DNA of 64,000 bases from CAWDCV01 sp963728125 (GCA_963728125.1 CAVSIZ010000013.1:124001-188000); one strand, 5' to 3'. Positions 25,789 to 34,540 are shown, counted from the stretch's first letter. Numbers and translations are program-made. The notes: generated by a model from the letters alone, not told the origin.

Positions 25789-26685
25789 TCAAGCGGAGCC
25801 GACGCCGGATTCGACTCGCTGCGCTTCGAGGGCGCTGTCAGCCTCCTCTGGTTTACCCGCTCGGCTACGGCTGAGCCGGCGCTCGACGTACACCGCGAGC
25901 TTGCTCAGTAGGTAGTTGATAGCGATGAAGATGACCGCGACCAGCAAGTAGGTCTGGATCGGGTTCGCGAGGTTCTGCACGATGATGTTGCCGGTACGCA
26001 GCAGCTCCTCGTAGCTGATGAACGCGCCCAGTGAGGTGTCCTTGAGCACGACGACGAGCTGGCTGATCAGGGCCGGCAGCATGATGCGGAACGCTTGAGG
26101 CAGCAGGATCATTCGCAGGGTCTGACCGCGCGTCAAGCCGATGGCGTACGCCGCCTCGGTCTGTCCCTTGGGCAGTGCGGCAACACCGGAGCGGATGATT
26201 TCGGCGATGACCACCGAGTTGTACGCCGTCAAGCCGATGACGAGGTACCACAGCAGCGGCAGGTCGACGCCAACCTCGGGCAGTACGCGGGAGGCGAAGA
26301 AGATGGCGATGACGACGGGGATCCCGCGTAGCAGCTCGATGACTCCGACGACGGCCCAGCGATACCACCGCGCCGCGGTGATGCGAGTCACGGCCAGCAG
26401 CGTCCCGATGACCAGCGAGAAGAGCATCGCGAGTGCTGCGGCCTTCAGCGTGTTCTGCAGGCCCTGCCATAGCAGTCGCCAGACTTGCGGAAACAGCGGA
26501 TCGTTCGGGTCGAAGAGTGGCGCCCACAGCGCGGCCTCGAACTGGCCCTGTTCATCCAGGCGGCGATAGACCAGGTAGGCCACCGCGAGCAGGAGGACGA
26601 GCGCGACGAGGCTGCCGATCATGATGCGTCGACGAGTCCGTGGTCCGGGTTCGTCGTAGAGAACTGCGCTCGTAGAGGTACTCAT
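25789..26685 (-). CDS. gluD: Glutamate-type ABC transporter permease GluD
   Basis: A 298-residue permease of the polar amino acid (HisMQ/GlnP) type. It has an N-terminal membrane helix, a cytoplasm-facing EAA loop (AAYAIGLTRGQTLRMILLPQAFRIMLPALISQLVVVLKDTSL) and an N-terminal GLQNTLKAAALAMLFSLVIGTLLA motif. The start overlaps the gluC stop by four bases. With GluC it should form the membrane channel of the importer served by GluB and GluA. The charged C-terminal tail is variable in the family. Confidence 0.9.
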   Translation of the reverse strand: MSTSTSAVLYDEPGPRTRRRIMIGSLVALVLLLAVAYLVYRRLDEQGQFEAALWAPLFDPNDPLFPQVWRLLWQGLQNTLKAAALAMLFSLVIGTLLAVTRITAARWYRWAVVGVIELLRGIPVVIAIFFASRVLPEVGVDLPLLWYLVIGLTAYNSVVIAEIIRSGVAALPKGQTEAAYAIGLTRGQTLRMILLPQAFRIMLPALISQLVVVLKDTSLGAFISYEELLRTGNIIVQNLANPIQTYLLVAVIFIAINYLLSKLAVYVERRLSRSRAGKPEEADSALEAQRVESGVGSA

Positions 26686-27332
26686 CTCGCGATCGCCACC
26701 CGCCGCTCGAGGACGCCGAGCGCCAATCCGGCGGGGATGGTGATGGCGAGATAGCCGATCGCGACACCGGTGAACACTGGTAGCGCCGCATAGCCCTGAG
26801 CGCTGGTCAACGTCGCGCCAGCACTGAACAGGTCACCACCGACGCCGAAGGCACCGACGATCGCCGAGTTCTTGATCATGGCGATGATCACGCTGCCCAG
26901 CGGCGGGACAACCGAGCGCAGTGCCTGCGGAAGGACCACGATCTGCAGCGACTGGCCGAACGTCATACCGATCGAGCGAGCCGCTTCGGCTTGCCCCGCC
27001 GACACGGCGTTGATGCCGCTGCGGATCGCTTCGCAGACAAACGCCGAGGTGTAGAGGATGAGCCCGGTTACCCCGAACCACAGGTACTCGCCGTTGACGC
27101 CGATCTCCGGCAAGCCAAAGGCCACGAAGAACAGCACGACGGTCAGCGGACAGTTGCGGAAGACGTTGATCCACGACGTCCCGAACCACCGCAGGGGCGG
27201 CACCGGACTGACCCGGAATGCCGCCAGGATGGTGCCGAGGACGAGGGAGCCGATCGCGGCGTACAGGCAGATCTGCAGCGTCTTGAGGAACCCGTTCCAG
27301 TACAGGTCGAAGTTGTCGATGAAGACGCTCAC
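26682..27332 (-). CDS. gluC: Glutamate-type ABC transporter permease GluC
   Basis: A 216-residue permease with the polar amino acid permease fold: FLKTLQICLYAAIGSLVLGTILAAFRVSP and the EAA loop AARSIGMTFGQSLQIVVLPQALRSVVPPLGSVIIAMIKNSAI. It starts with GTG after a strong GGAGGAGG. It pairs with GluD (4-base overlap). A long perfect hairpin in the gap after gluB probably sets the relative expression of the binding protein and the permeases. Confidence 0.9.
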   Translation of the reverse strand: MSVFIDNFDLYWNGFLKTLQICLYAAIGSLVLGTILAAFRVSPVPPLRWFGTSWINVFRNCPLTVVLFFVAFGLPEIGVNGEYLWFGVTGLILYTSAFVCEAIRSGINAVSAGQAEAARSIGMTFGQSLQIVVLPQALRSVVPPLGSVIIAMIKNSAIVGAFGVGGDLFSAGATLTSAQGYAALPVFTGVAIGYLAITIPAGLALGVLERRVAIAR

Positions 27333-27358
27333 GTCAGGGCCTCCTCCGCAGCGGCACG

Positions 27359-27396
27359 CCCGGGGCGTCGGATCTCAGCGAGTCCGACGCCCCGGG
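27359..27396 (-). promoter_or_regulatory. Intercistronic hairpin between gluB and gluC
   Basis: A perfect 14-bp stem (CCCGGGGCGTCGGA / TCCGACGCCCCGGG) with a 10-base loop fills most of the gap. There is no U-tract. In binding-protein-dependent operons such hairpins block 3' exonucleases or cause partial termination, so that the binding protein is made in excess over the permeases. That role is inferred here. Confidence 0.75.
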
Positions 27397-27412
27397 ACGC
27401 ATCATGCAGCCG

Positions 27413-28300
27413 TCAGGTGCAGGGGGCAGCCGCCGGCAGTTCAGGTGCCTCTTCCTGCACCTTCCCCGCGGTTTCCTCCCACGCCGTGGTGTAGGCGCTG
27501 TCATCAGCCGCTGTCTGCAGCGTCTCGTTGATGAACTCGCAGAACGCGACGTCACCCTTGGTAATACCGATGCCGTACGGCTCCTCGGTGAACGCCTCAC
27601 CCACGAGCTCGAACTTGTCGGCGCTGGCGTCGATCAGCCCGAGCAGGATGACGTTGTCGGTCGTCACCGCATCGACCTGGCCCGTGCGCAGCGCATCGGC
27701 GCACTTGGAGTAGACGTCGAACAGCACCAGCTGGTCAGGGCTACCGAGGTACTGCTTGATGTTCTCGCTCGGCGTCGAACCCGTGACCGAGCACACCTTC
27801 GCGCCGTTGGTCTTGAACGAGTCGGGGCCGGTGATGTCCTTCGGGTTGTCCGCGAGGACCATGATGTCTTGGCCGGCCACGTAGTACGGGCCAGCGAAGG
27901 AGATCCGCTCCTTGCGCTTGTCGTTGATCGTGTAGGTCGCGACGACCATGTCCGCGCGCTTCTGCTCGATGACCTCTTCGCGAATCGCCGACGGGGTCTC
28001 GATGTAATTGATGTTCTCCGGGCTGATGCCCATCGCGCCGGCGATGATCTTCGCGATCTCGACGTCGAAGCCCTGCGGCTTGCCGTCCAAGCCCTTGAGC
28101 CCGAACAGCGGCTGGTCGAACTTCGTCCCGACCGTGATCGAGCCCTTCTCCGACAGCGTCGCCATCGTCGTGCCAGCCTCGAACGTCGGGGCTGACTCGA
28201 CCTCGGTCTCGGGTTCGGCCGAGTCGTCACTGCCACATGCCGCCAGCGTGAGCGACAGCGCTACCGCTGCAGCCGCCGCTGCGATCCTTCGTACCCGCAT
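27413..28300 (-). CDS. gluB: Glutamate-type ABC transporter substrate-binding lipoprotein GluB
   Basis: A 295-residue extracytoplasmic solute-binding protein (family 3). It has a signal peptide and lipobox (VALSLTLAAC, lipid-modified Cys about residue 22), then GSITVGTKFDQPLFGLKGLDGKPQGFDVEIAKIIAGAMG and the hinge region with GITKGDVAFCEFINETLQ. It should capture glutamate or a related acidic amino acid outside the membrane and deliver it to GluCD. It is first after gluA in the gluABCD order. Confidence 0.92.
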   Translation of the reverse strand: MRVRRIAAAAAAVALSLTLAACGSDDSAEPETEVESAPTFEAGTTMATLSEKGSITVGTKFDQPLFGLKGLDGKPQGFDVEIAKIIAGAMGISPENINYIETPSAIREEVIEQKRADMVVATYTINDKRKERISFAGPYYVAGQDIMVLADNPKDITGPDSFKTNGAKVCSVTGSTPSENIKQYLGSPDQLVLFDVYSKCADALRTGQVDAVTTDNVILLGLIDASADKFELVGEAFTEEPYGIGITKGDVAFCEFINETLQTAADDSAYTTAWEETAGKVQEEAPELPAAAPCT

Positions 28301-28346
28301 CTCGTACGCACCTTCCTTGTGAGTTTTGTGCTGTACGCAACTTCCG

Positions 28347-29111
28347 TCAGTGAGTCAAGATCTTGGACAGGAAGTCCTTTGCACGGTCCGTCGACGGCGT
28401 CGTGAAGAACGCCTCGGGGGCCTGCTCCTCGACGATCTTGCCGTCGGCCATGAACACGACGCGATTGGCCGCACGCCGTGCGAAGCCCATCTCGTGGGTG
28501 ATGACCACCATCGTCATGCCATCGCGGGCGAGCGATGTCATGACGTCGAGGACCTCGTTGATCATCTCGGGGTCGAGAGCGGACGTGGGCTCGTCGAACA
28601 ACAGGACCTTGGGATCCATCGCCAACGCCCGCGCGATGGCTACCCGCTGCTGCTGGCCGCCGGACAACTGAGCCGGATATTTGTCGGCCTGGTTGCCGAC
28701 GCCCACCCGGTCCAGCAACTCGCGGCCGCGCTTCTCTGCGGCGGCTTTGTTCAGGCCGCGGACTTTGATGGGGCCGAGCGTGACGTTCTCGAGCACGGTC
28801 TTGTGGGCGAACAGGTTGAACGACTGGAAGACCATGCCGACGTCGGAGCGCAGCCGAGCAAGGTCCTTGCCTTCCTTCGGCAGCGGCTTGCCGTCGACTT
28901 CGATGTTTCCCGAGCTGATCGTCTCGAGCCTGTTGATCGCCCGGCACAGCGTCGACTTGCCGGAGCCTGACGGGCCGATCACGACGACGACCTCGCCGTG
29001 GTGAACCGTGAGATCGATGTCCTGCAGGACATGCAGGTCACCGAAGTACTTGTTGACCTTCTCGAGCACGACCAGCGGTTCGCCGGTGGGCGGGGTGGCA
29101 TCTTTCCCCAT
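28347..29111 (-). CDS. gluA: Glutamate-type ABC transporter ATPase GluA
   Basis: A 254-residue ABC ATPase of the polar amino acid uptake class: Walker A GPSGSGKST, Q-loop MVFQSFNLFAHKTVLENV, signature LSGGQQQRVAIARALAMDP, Walker B LLFDEPTSALDPE and switch His in VVITHEMGFA. The open frame continues for hundreds of codons upstream, but that portion is antisense to miaB. The ATG at 29109-29111 (MGKDATPP) fits the family; a GTG at 29138 is an alternative. It powers uptake through GluCD. Confidence 0.93.
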   Translation of the reverse strand: MGKDATPPTGEPLVVLEKVNKYFGDLHVLQDIDLTVHHGEVVVVIGPSGSGKSTLCRAINRLETISSGNIEVDGKPLPKEGKDLARLRSDVGMVFQSFNLFAHKTVLENVTLGPIKVRGLNKAAAEKRGRELLDRVGVGNQADKYPAQLSGGQQQRVAIARALAMDPKVLLFDEPTSALDPEMINEVLDVMTSLARDGMTMVVITHEMGFARRAANRVVFMADGKIVEEQAPEAFFTTPSTDRAKDFLSKILTH

Positions 29112-29215
29112 CTCGCCCTGCTCGGAAGTTACTGTCACATCGGGCAAACTACCTGCCCGGCTGCTGGCGGAGTACCGCTGGGCGATCACGGTACGGATAC
29201 GGCCACCGTCCCTGG

Positions 29216-29258
29216 GCTCGCTGTCGCTTCCTCGCTTCGCTCGTCGCTGCGCTCGCCA
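29216..29258. repeat. Low-complexity CGCTT/CGCTC element before miaB
   Basis: A run of short near-repeats built from TCGCTTC, TCGCTGC and GCTCG occupies the promoter-proximal part of the gluA-miaB divergent gap, about 16 bases before the miaB start. It can fold on itself weakly. I recall similar sequence in other actinobacterial intergenic regions, but cannot test that here. Confidence 0.4.
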
Positions 29259-29273
29259 TACCCTGGCCTGGAC

Positions 29274-30737
29274 ATGCCCACCTACGAGATCCGCACCTAC
29301 GGGTGCCAGATGAACGCGCACGACTCCGAGCGGCTCGCCGGCCTGCTCGAGGAGGCCGGGTACGCGCGCACGTCTGGACTGCCCGCTGGCGACGCAGACG
29401 ACCCGCACGTGGTCGTCTTCAACACCTGTGCGGTCCGGGAGAACGCCGACAACCGGCTGTACGGCAACCTCGGCCACCTCGCGCCGGTCAAGGCGGCGCA
29501 TCCTGGCATGCAGATCGCGGTGGGCGGCTGCCTGGCGCAGAAGGACCGCGGAGAGATCCTGCGGCGTGCGCCGTGGGTCGACGTGGTCTTCGGCACCCAC
29601 AACATCGGCTCGCTCCCGGCACTGCTGGAGCGGGCGCGGCACAACGCCGAGGCACAGCTGGAGATCCTCGAGTCGCTCGACGTCTTCCCCTCGACGCTGC
29701 CGACACGCCGCGAGTCGCCGTACGCCGCCTGGGTGTCGATTGCGGTCGGCTGCAACAACACCTGCACGTTCTGCATCGTCCCCGCACTGCGCGGGAGGGA
29801 GAAGGATCGGCGTCCGGGGGAGATCCTGCGGGAGATCTCGGCGCTGGTCGACGAGGGCGTCCTCGAGGTGACGCTGCTCGGGCAGAATGTCAACTCTTAC
29901 GGCGCGGAGTTCGGCGACCGGCTGGCGTTCGGAAAGTTGCTGCGAGCGTGCGGCTCCATCGACGGGTTGGAACGCGTGCGGTTCACCTCGCCGCACCCGA
30001 AGGACTTCACGGACGACGTCATCGCGGCGATGGCCGAGACGCCGAACGTCATGCCACAGCTGCATATGCCGCTGCAGTCGGGGTCGGACCGCGTGCTGCG
30101 GGCAATGCGCCGCTCGTACCGGCAGGATCGCTATCTCGGCATCCTTTCTCGGGTGCGCGCGGCGATGCCGGATGCCGCGATCACTACCGACATCATCGTC
30201 GGGTTTCCTGGCGAGACCGAGGACGACTTCGAGCAGACGCTGCACGTCGTACGCGAGGCGCGCTTCGCCGGCGCCTACACGTTCCAGTATTCGAAGCGAC
30301 CGGGCACCCCCGCGGCGTCACTGCCCGATCAGGTGCCGCGCGACGTCGTGCAGGAGCGGTACGAGCGACTGGTCGCGCTCGTCGAGGATGTGGCCTGGGA
30401 AGAGAACAAGAAGCAGGTCGGTCGACGCGTCGACGTGCTCGTCGCTGAGGGAGAGGGGCGCAAAGACGCCGCGACGCTGCGGTTGTCGGGGCGTGCTCCA
30501 GACAATCGGCTCGTCCACTTCACGCCGGGCGAAGCCGGTCCGCGACCCGGCGACGTCGTCACGGTCGAGATCACGTATGCGGCGCCGCACCACCTCGTTG
30601 CCGACGGCGAGGTCGTGCAGGTGCGTCGTACCCGAGCTGGCGACGCCTGGGCCGCCCGCACAACGCCAGCGCGCTCTGGTGTCTCCCTCGGCATGCCCAC
30701 GATGTCGCGCACTGCGGCTGGATCGGCTGGGTGCTAG
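29274..30737 (+). CDS. miaB: tRNA-2-methylthio-N6-dimethylallyladenosine synthase MiaB
   Basis: This 487-residue methylthiotransferase has the N-terminal UPF0004 domain with its three cluster cysteines (TYGCQMNAHDSE, FNTCAVREN, GGCLAQK), a radical-SAM domain with CNNTCTFC and LGQNVNSYG, and a C-terminal TRAM domain (GRRVDVLVAEGEG...VVTVEITYAAPHHLVADG). It adds the methylthio group to i6A37 of tRNAs after MiaA has prenylated the base. ATG 29274 is the first codon with homology; the frame opens earlier without it. The stop overlaps the convergent DUF349 stop in the tetranucleotide CTAG. Confidence 0.96.
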   Translation: MPTYEIRTYGCQMNAHDSERLAGLLEEAGYARTSGLPAGDADDPHVVVFNTCAVRENADNRLYGNLGHLAPVKAAHPGMQIAVGGCLAQKDRGEILRRAPWVDVVFGTHNIGSLPALLERARHNAEAQLEILESLDVFPSTLPTRRESPYAAWVSIAVGCNNTCTFCIVPALRGREKDRRPGEILREISALVDEGVLEVTLLGQNVNSYGAEFGDRLAFGKLLRACGSIDGLERVRFTSPHPKDFTDDVIAAMAETPNVMPQLHMPLQSGSDRVLRAMRRSYRQDRYLGILSRVRAAMPDAAITTDIIVGFPGETEDDFEQTLHVVREARFAGAYTFQYSKRPGTPAASLPDQVPRDVVQERYERLVALVEDVAWEENKKQVGRRVDVLVAEGEGRKDAATLRLSGRAPDNRLVHFTPGEAGPRPGDVVTVEITYAAPHHLVADGEVVQVRRTRAGDAWAARTTPARSGVSLGMPTMSRTAAGSAGC

Positions 30738-31936
30738 CGGTTGAGGGACTCCTCGGCCTGAGCAAGCCAGCCACGTTGAGTCGCCAGCGTCTCCTCGATC
30801 CGCGCCACGTCGGCGGCACGGCCCGCAGTGCGGGCGCCGTCGAGCTGGCGCTCCAGCTTGGTGACGGACTCGCGGAGCCGGGTGACGAGCGGGTTCGTTT
30901 CCGCGCTGGGACGGGACACGGCAGTGTCGGCGGCGGCTCGGATCCGATCCTCAGCAGCGCGCAGTCGGGCATCAAGACTCGCCATCGCCTCGCGCGGAAC
31001 CCGGCCGGCCTTGTCCCACCGCTCGTGAATGTCGCGCATCGACCGACGGGCGCCCTCGAGGTCGCGGCTCGGATCGAGCGCCACCGCTTCAGCGAGTAGC
31101 GCCTCCTTGGCGGCCAGGTTGTTGCGTAGGCCCGCCTCTCGTTCGGCGAACACCGCAGAGCGGCGGGCGAAGAATGCGTCCTGCGCGGCGCGGAACCGCT
31201 TCCATAGCGCCTCTTCCGAGTCGCGCTGCGCGCGCCCGGCCGCCTTCCACTCCTGCATGAGCTGCTTGAGCCGGTTGGCCGTCGCCTGCCACTCCGACGA
31301 TTCGGCGAGCTGCTCGGCCTCGACGACGAGTTCCTCCTTGCGCGCCGCGGCCTCCTTGCGCTGCTGATCCAGGGTCGCGAAGTGCGCTCCGCGGTGACGC
31401 TCGAACGTGCTCCGCGCCGCGCGGATCCGCTTCCACAGCTCGTCGTCGGTGTGCCGATCGAGGCCGGGGACCGTCCGCCACGAATCGGCGATCTCCTTGA
31501 GCCGATCGCCGGCTGACTTCCACTGCGTGCTCTCCGCGAGCTGCTCTGCTTCCTCGGCCCAGCCCTGCTTGGTCTGCTGCGCCTGAACCCGAGCTTCCGC
31601 CCGCGCGGCCGACTCAGCCTCGATGCGCGCCTCGATCGCGCCGCACACACCATCGATCCGGCGAGCCAAGCCGTCCAAGTCACCTACGGCGTTGACCGTG
31701 TCGAGGGACTGCTTCAGCTTGCCAGCGCTGCGCAGCATGGCTCGCGCGTCGCCGGTGCGGGCGCGGGTGCGCTGCTCGAGCAACTCCACCTCGGTGACGA
31801 GAGCATCGAACCGGCGGGAGAAATGCTCGAGGCCCGAGCCTGGATCACCGGCGTGCCACGAGCCGACGGCACGCTCGCCGGCGGACGTGCGCACGTACAC
31901 GGTGCCGTCCTCGGCGACTCGGCCCCACTGGCTCAC
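30734..31936 (-). CDS. DUF349 coiled-coil protein
   Basis: A 400-residue protein, mostly helical and charged. It has several DUF349 units, each with the pattern W(K/R)..G..(H/R)..(D/E)..LW..FR/IRAA..F..R (for example TDDELWKRIRAARSTFERHRGAHF and SEEALWKRFRAAQDAFFARRSAVF). The N-terminus carries the actinobacterial SQWGRVAEDGTVYVRT strand motif. The function is unknown; neighbours of miaB in many actinobacteria encode such a protein. It converges on miaB with a 4-base overlap of the two stop codons. Confidence 0.9.
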   Translation of the reverse strand: MSQWGRVAEDGTVYVRTSAGERAVGSWHAGDPGSGLEHFSRRFDALVTEVELLEQRTRARTGDARAMLRSAGKLKQSLDTVNAVGDLDGLARRIDGVCGAIEARIEAESAARAEARVQAQQTKQGWAEEAEQLAESTQWKSAGDRLKEIADSWRTVPGLDRHTDDELWKRIRAARSTFERHRGAHFATLDQQRKEAAARKEELVVEAEQLAESSEWQATANRLKQLMQEWKAAGRAQRDSEEALWKRFRAAQDAFFARRSAVFAEREAGLRNNLAAKEALLAEAVALDPSRDLEGARRSMRDIHERWDKAGRVPREAMASLDARLRAAEDRIRAAADTAVSRPSAETNPLVTRLRESVTKLERQLDGARTAGRAADVARIEETLATQRGWLAQAEESLNR

Positions 31937-31983
31937 GTACTCATCCCATCACAGCGCACGGGTGTCGCGGGTAGCGTCCGGTC

Positions 31984-32691
31984 GTGCTCGTGTCAGCTGC
32001 GGTGTGCCCGCATCCGCCCCTCATGGTGCCCGAGCTTGCCGCGGGCGCGGCGACCGAGCTGGACGCGCTGCGCGCGGCGTGCGACGACGCTGTCCAGGGG
32101 ATGGTGGACAGCGGGCCCGATCTGGTCGTTGCGGTGGGCCCCGATGTCGAGGGTTCGGGGGTACGCGAATTCCCGGCTGACGCCTACGGCAGCTTCGCTG
32201 CGTACGGCGTCGATATCGGCGTCGGTTCGCCTTATCCCGGCCAGCAACCGTTACCGCTGTCGCTCACTGTCGGTGCGTGGTTGCTGCGGCGTTGCGCGTG
32301 GGACGGACAGCCGTTGTTCGTGGCCCTCGGCACCGACGTCGACCCAGACACCTGCGTGGGAATGGGCAAGCAGCTCGCGCAGGGCGCGGATCGAGTTGCG
32401 TTGCTCGTCCTGGGCGACGGCAGCGCGCGGCGCAGCGAGAAGGCTCCGGGCTACGTTGACGCGCGCGCGGTTCCATACGACTCGGAGATCAGACGCGCAC
32501 TCGAGCTCGGTGACGTCCGCGCGCTCGCAGAGCTGGACCCAGAGGTGTCGGCGGAGCTACTGGTGGGTGGGCGGACCGCGTGGCAGGTGCTGGCCGGTGC
32601 AGCAGAGGGTCTCGACGTCAACGCGACCCTGTTGGCTCAGGAGTCTCCCTACGGCGTCGCATACGTCGTCGCCTCCTGGGTCGTGTCGTGA
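31984..32691 (+). CDS. Class III extradiol dioxygenase-like (LigB/MEMO-fold) protein
   Basis: A 235-residue protein with the LigB-like fold: VSAAVCPHPPLMVPELAAG (His in CPHPPL), then DLVVAVGPDVEGSG, and LFVALGTDVDPD. It is commonly encoded between miaB and miaA in actinobacteria. The metal-ligand pattern is only partly conserved, so dioxygenase activity should not be assumed. GTG start. The stop overlaps the miaA start (GTGA), which couples translation to the tRNA-modification gene. Confidence 0.82.
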   Translation: MLVSAAVCPHPPLMVPELAAGAATELDALRAACDDAVQGMVDSGPDLVVAVGPDVEGSGVREFPADAYGSFAAYGVDIGVGSPYPGQQPLPLSLTVGAWLLRRCAWDGQPLFVALGTDVDPDTCVGMGKQLAQGADRVALLVLGDGSARRSEKAPGYVDARAVPYDSEIRRALELGDVRALAELDPEVSAELLVGGRTAWQVLAGAAEGLDVNATLLAQESPYGVAYVVASWVVS

Positions 32692-33602
32692 CGAGAGTGG
32701 TTGCGGTCGTCGGCCCAACGGCTGCAGGAAAGTCCGACCTCGCCATCGAGCTGGCGCGAACCCTTGACGGCGATGTCATCAATGCCGACAGCATGCAGCT
32801 GTATCGGGGCATGGACATCGGCACCGCGAAGGTGCCGCGCGACCAGTGGTCTGGTGTGCCGCATCACCTGCTCGATGTCTGGGACGTCACACAGACTGCG
32901 AGCGTCGCGGAGTACCAGCGGTTGGCACGTGACGCGATCGGCATGCTCCGCGCCGTTGGTCGAGTACCGGTGCTCGCGGGCGGTTCCGGACTGTACGTAC
33001 GCGCCGCGCTCGACGATCTCGACTTCCCCGGCACCGATGCCGCGTTGCGTACGCAGCTCGAGCGGGAGCTGGATGAGAAGGGCTCGGCCTCTCTGCACGA
33101 CCGACTCGCGGCGGCAGATCCCGTTGCGGCACAGACAATTCTGCCCAGCAACGGTCGCCGCATCGTCCGAGCGCTCGAAGTGGTGCTGCTGACCGGCGAG
33201 CCGTTTGCGGCGTCGTTGCCGTCGCCGACCTACGTGATCGACGACACGGTTCAGATCGGTCTCAGCGTTCCGCGCGACCGATTGGATCAGCGCATCGACC
33301 ATCGGGTGACAGTCATGTGGCAGTCCGGGTTCGTCGACGAGGTTCGTCGACTGGAAGCAGCGGGGCTTCGCCAGGGGCGGACGGCGAGCCGAGCCCTGGG
33401 TTACGCGCAGGTGCTGCGCTTCCTCGCGGGTCAGGGAACCGAGGAGGCGGCAAAAGCGGAAACGATTCGGGCGACGCGGCGGTTCGCGCGCCGACAGGAC
33501 TCGTGGTTTCGACGCGATCCGCGGGTGACATGGCTGGCGTACGACCGGCCGGACCTGCTCGACGCCGCGGTGGCTGTGGTGCGCAGCGCCGTACCCTCGT
33601 GA
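32688..33602 (+). CDS. miaA: tRNA dimethylallyltransferase MiaA
   Basis: A 304-residue isopentenyl transferase with the P-loop VVGPTAAGKSDLAIELA, DVINADSMQLYRGMDIGTAK, GGSGLYVRA and NGRRIVRALEVV. It transfers the dimethylallyl group to adenosine 37 of tRNAs reading UNN codons, which MiaB then methylthiolates. I start at GTG 32688, which overlaps the previous stop by four bases; the frame opens upstream without homology. dapF follows three bases after the stop. Confidence 0.95.
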   Translation: MTRVVAVVGPTAAGKSDLAIELARTLDGDVINADSMQLYRGMDIGTAKVPRDQWSGVPHHLLDVWDVTQTASVAEYQRLARDAIGMLRAVGRVPVLAGGSGLYVRAALDDLDFPGTDAALRTQLERELDEKGSASLHDRLAAADPVAAQTILPSNGRRIVRALEVVLLTGEPFAASLPSPTYVIDDTVQIGLSVPRDRLDQRIDHRVTVMWQSGFVDEVRRLEAAGLRQGRTASRALGYAQVLRFLAGQGTEEAAKAETIRATRRFARRQDSWFRRDPRVTWLAYDRPDLLDAAVAVVRSAVPS

Positions 33603-33605
33603 GCC

Positions 33606-34448
33606 GTGCGGTTCGTCAAGGGGCATGGGACCGGAAACGACTTCGTCGTGCTCGTCGATCCGGAGCGACGTGTCGATCTGACTCCGGATCTCGTCCGACG
33701 CATCTGCGACCGGCGGCGCGGCATCGGCGGTGACGGCGTCCTACGCGCCGTGCTCTCGGCCACGGACCCCGAGGGTTCGGTGATGTCCGATGCAGCGCGC
33801 TGGTTCATGGACTACCGGAACGCCGATGGCAGCGTCGCGGAGATGTGCGGGAACGGCATCCGCGTCTTCGCACGGTTTCTGGTCGACAGCTGGTTCGAGC
33901 CGGCCGGTGAGCTGCGCATCGCAACTCGCGCAGGGGTGAAGACGACGAACGTCGACCCGATAGGCGACGTGATGGTGAACCTCGGCCCGGCAGAGCTGCC
34001 GCACGTGCCTGGCGCCGAGACTCACGTCGGACCACGTACCTGGCCGGTGACTGCAGTCGCGATGCCGAACCCGCATGCCGTGGCTTTCGTGAAGGACCTG
34101 GACGATGCCGGCGATCTCGCGTCTGCACCGGCAGTCTCGCCCTCGTCGGCCTTTCCTGACGGAGTCAACGTGGAGTTCGTCGTCGTTCGAGGCACCGCTC
34201 ACGCTGCCATGCGCGTGCACGAGCGCGGGGTGGGGGAGACGGACTCCTGCGGAACGGGAGCGGCAGCGGCGATCGTCGCCACCCGCCGGCGGCTGGGAGC
34301 CGAGGCACCCCGCACCTGGCAGCTCGACGTTCGCGGCGGCACGCTCGTTGTGACTGAACGGGTCGACGATTCGGTGGAACTGAGAGGTCCGGCCGTCCTC
34401 GTGGCCGCGGGTGAGCTGAGCGAATCCTGGTTGGCCGGGAAGGACTGA
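33606..34448 (+). CDS. dapF: Diaminopimelate epimerase
   Basis: A 280-residue DapF with both active-site cysteines visible: MCGNGIRVFARF and DSCGTGAAAAIVA. The N-terminal FVKGHGTGNDFVVL and GGDG motifs are typical. It interconverts LL- and meso-diaminopimelate for lysine and peptidoglycan synthesis in the cytoplasm. The GTG start lies three bases after miaA, so the genes are cotranscribed. The frame is intact and normal in length. Confidence 0.96.
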   Translation: MRFVKGHGTGNDFVVLVDPERRVDLTPDLVRRICDRRRGIGGDGVLRAVLSATDPEGSVMSDAARWFMDYRNADGSVAEMCGNGIRVFARFLVDSWFEPAGELRIATRAGVKTTNVDPIGDVMVNLGPAELPHVPGAETHVGPRTWPVTAVAMPNPHAVAFVKDLDDAGDLASAPAVSPSSAFPDGVNVEFVVVRGTAHAAMRVHERGVGETDSCGTGAAAAIVATRRRLGAEAPRTWQLDVRGGTLVVTERVDDSVELRGPAVLVAAGELSESWLAGKD

Positions 34449-34459
34449 CCAGATTTATT

Positions 34460-34475
34460 CAACTGACTGGTTGAC
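34460..34475. promoter_or_regulatory. Operator 1 of the arsR-SRPBCC promoter
   Basis: The palindrome TCAACTGACTGGTTGA (TCAAC-N6-GTTGA) overlaps the -35 hexamer. It matches operator 2, 42 bases downstream centre to centre, which is four turns of the helix. It is the likely binding site of the adjacent ArsR regulator. Confidence 0.75.
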
Positions 34476-34501
34476 AATCCCGTTCTCTCCTCGCTAGTTT
34501 A
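34472..34501 (+). promoter_or_regulatory. Promoter of the arsR-SRPBCC operon
   Basis: TTGACA (34472-34477), an 18-base spacer, and TAGTTA (34496-34501) resemble a housekeeping sigma promoter. It is flanked on both sides by the TCAAC-N6-GTTGA operators, a layout that suits autorepression. Confidence 0.65.
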
Positions 34502-34517
34502 TCAACCGTTCGGTTGA
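34502..34517. promoter_or_regulatory. Operator 2 of the arsR-SRPBCC promoter
   Basis: TCAACCGTTCGGTTGA is a near-perfect palindrome lying directly after the -10 hexamer, where a bound repressor would block initiation. It shares TCAAC-N6-GTTGA with operator 1. Confidence 0.78.
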
Positions 34518-34540
34518 ATACTCGCGAGGAGGGGATCGAC

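Noticed and set aside
29112..30245. N-terminal extension of the gluA frame over about 378 codons
   Set aside because: It is antisense to miaB; ABC ATPase homology begins near the ATG at 29111.
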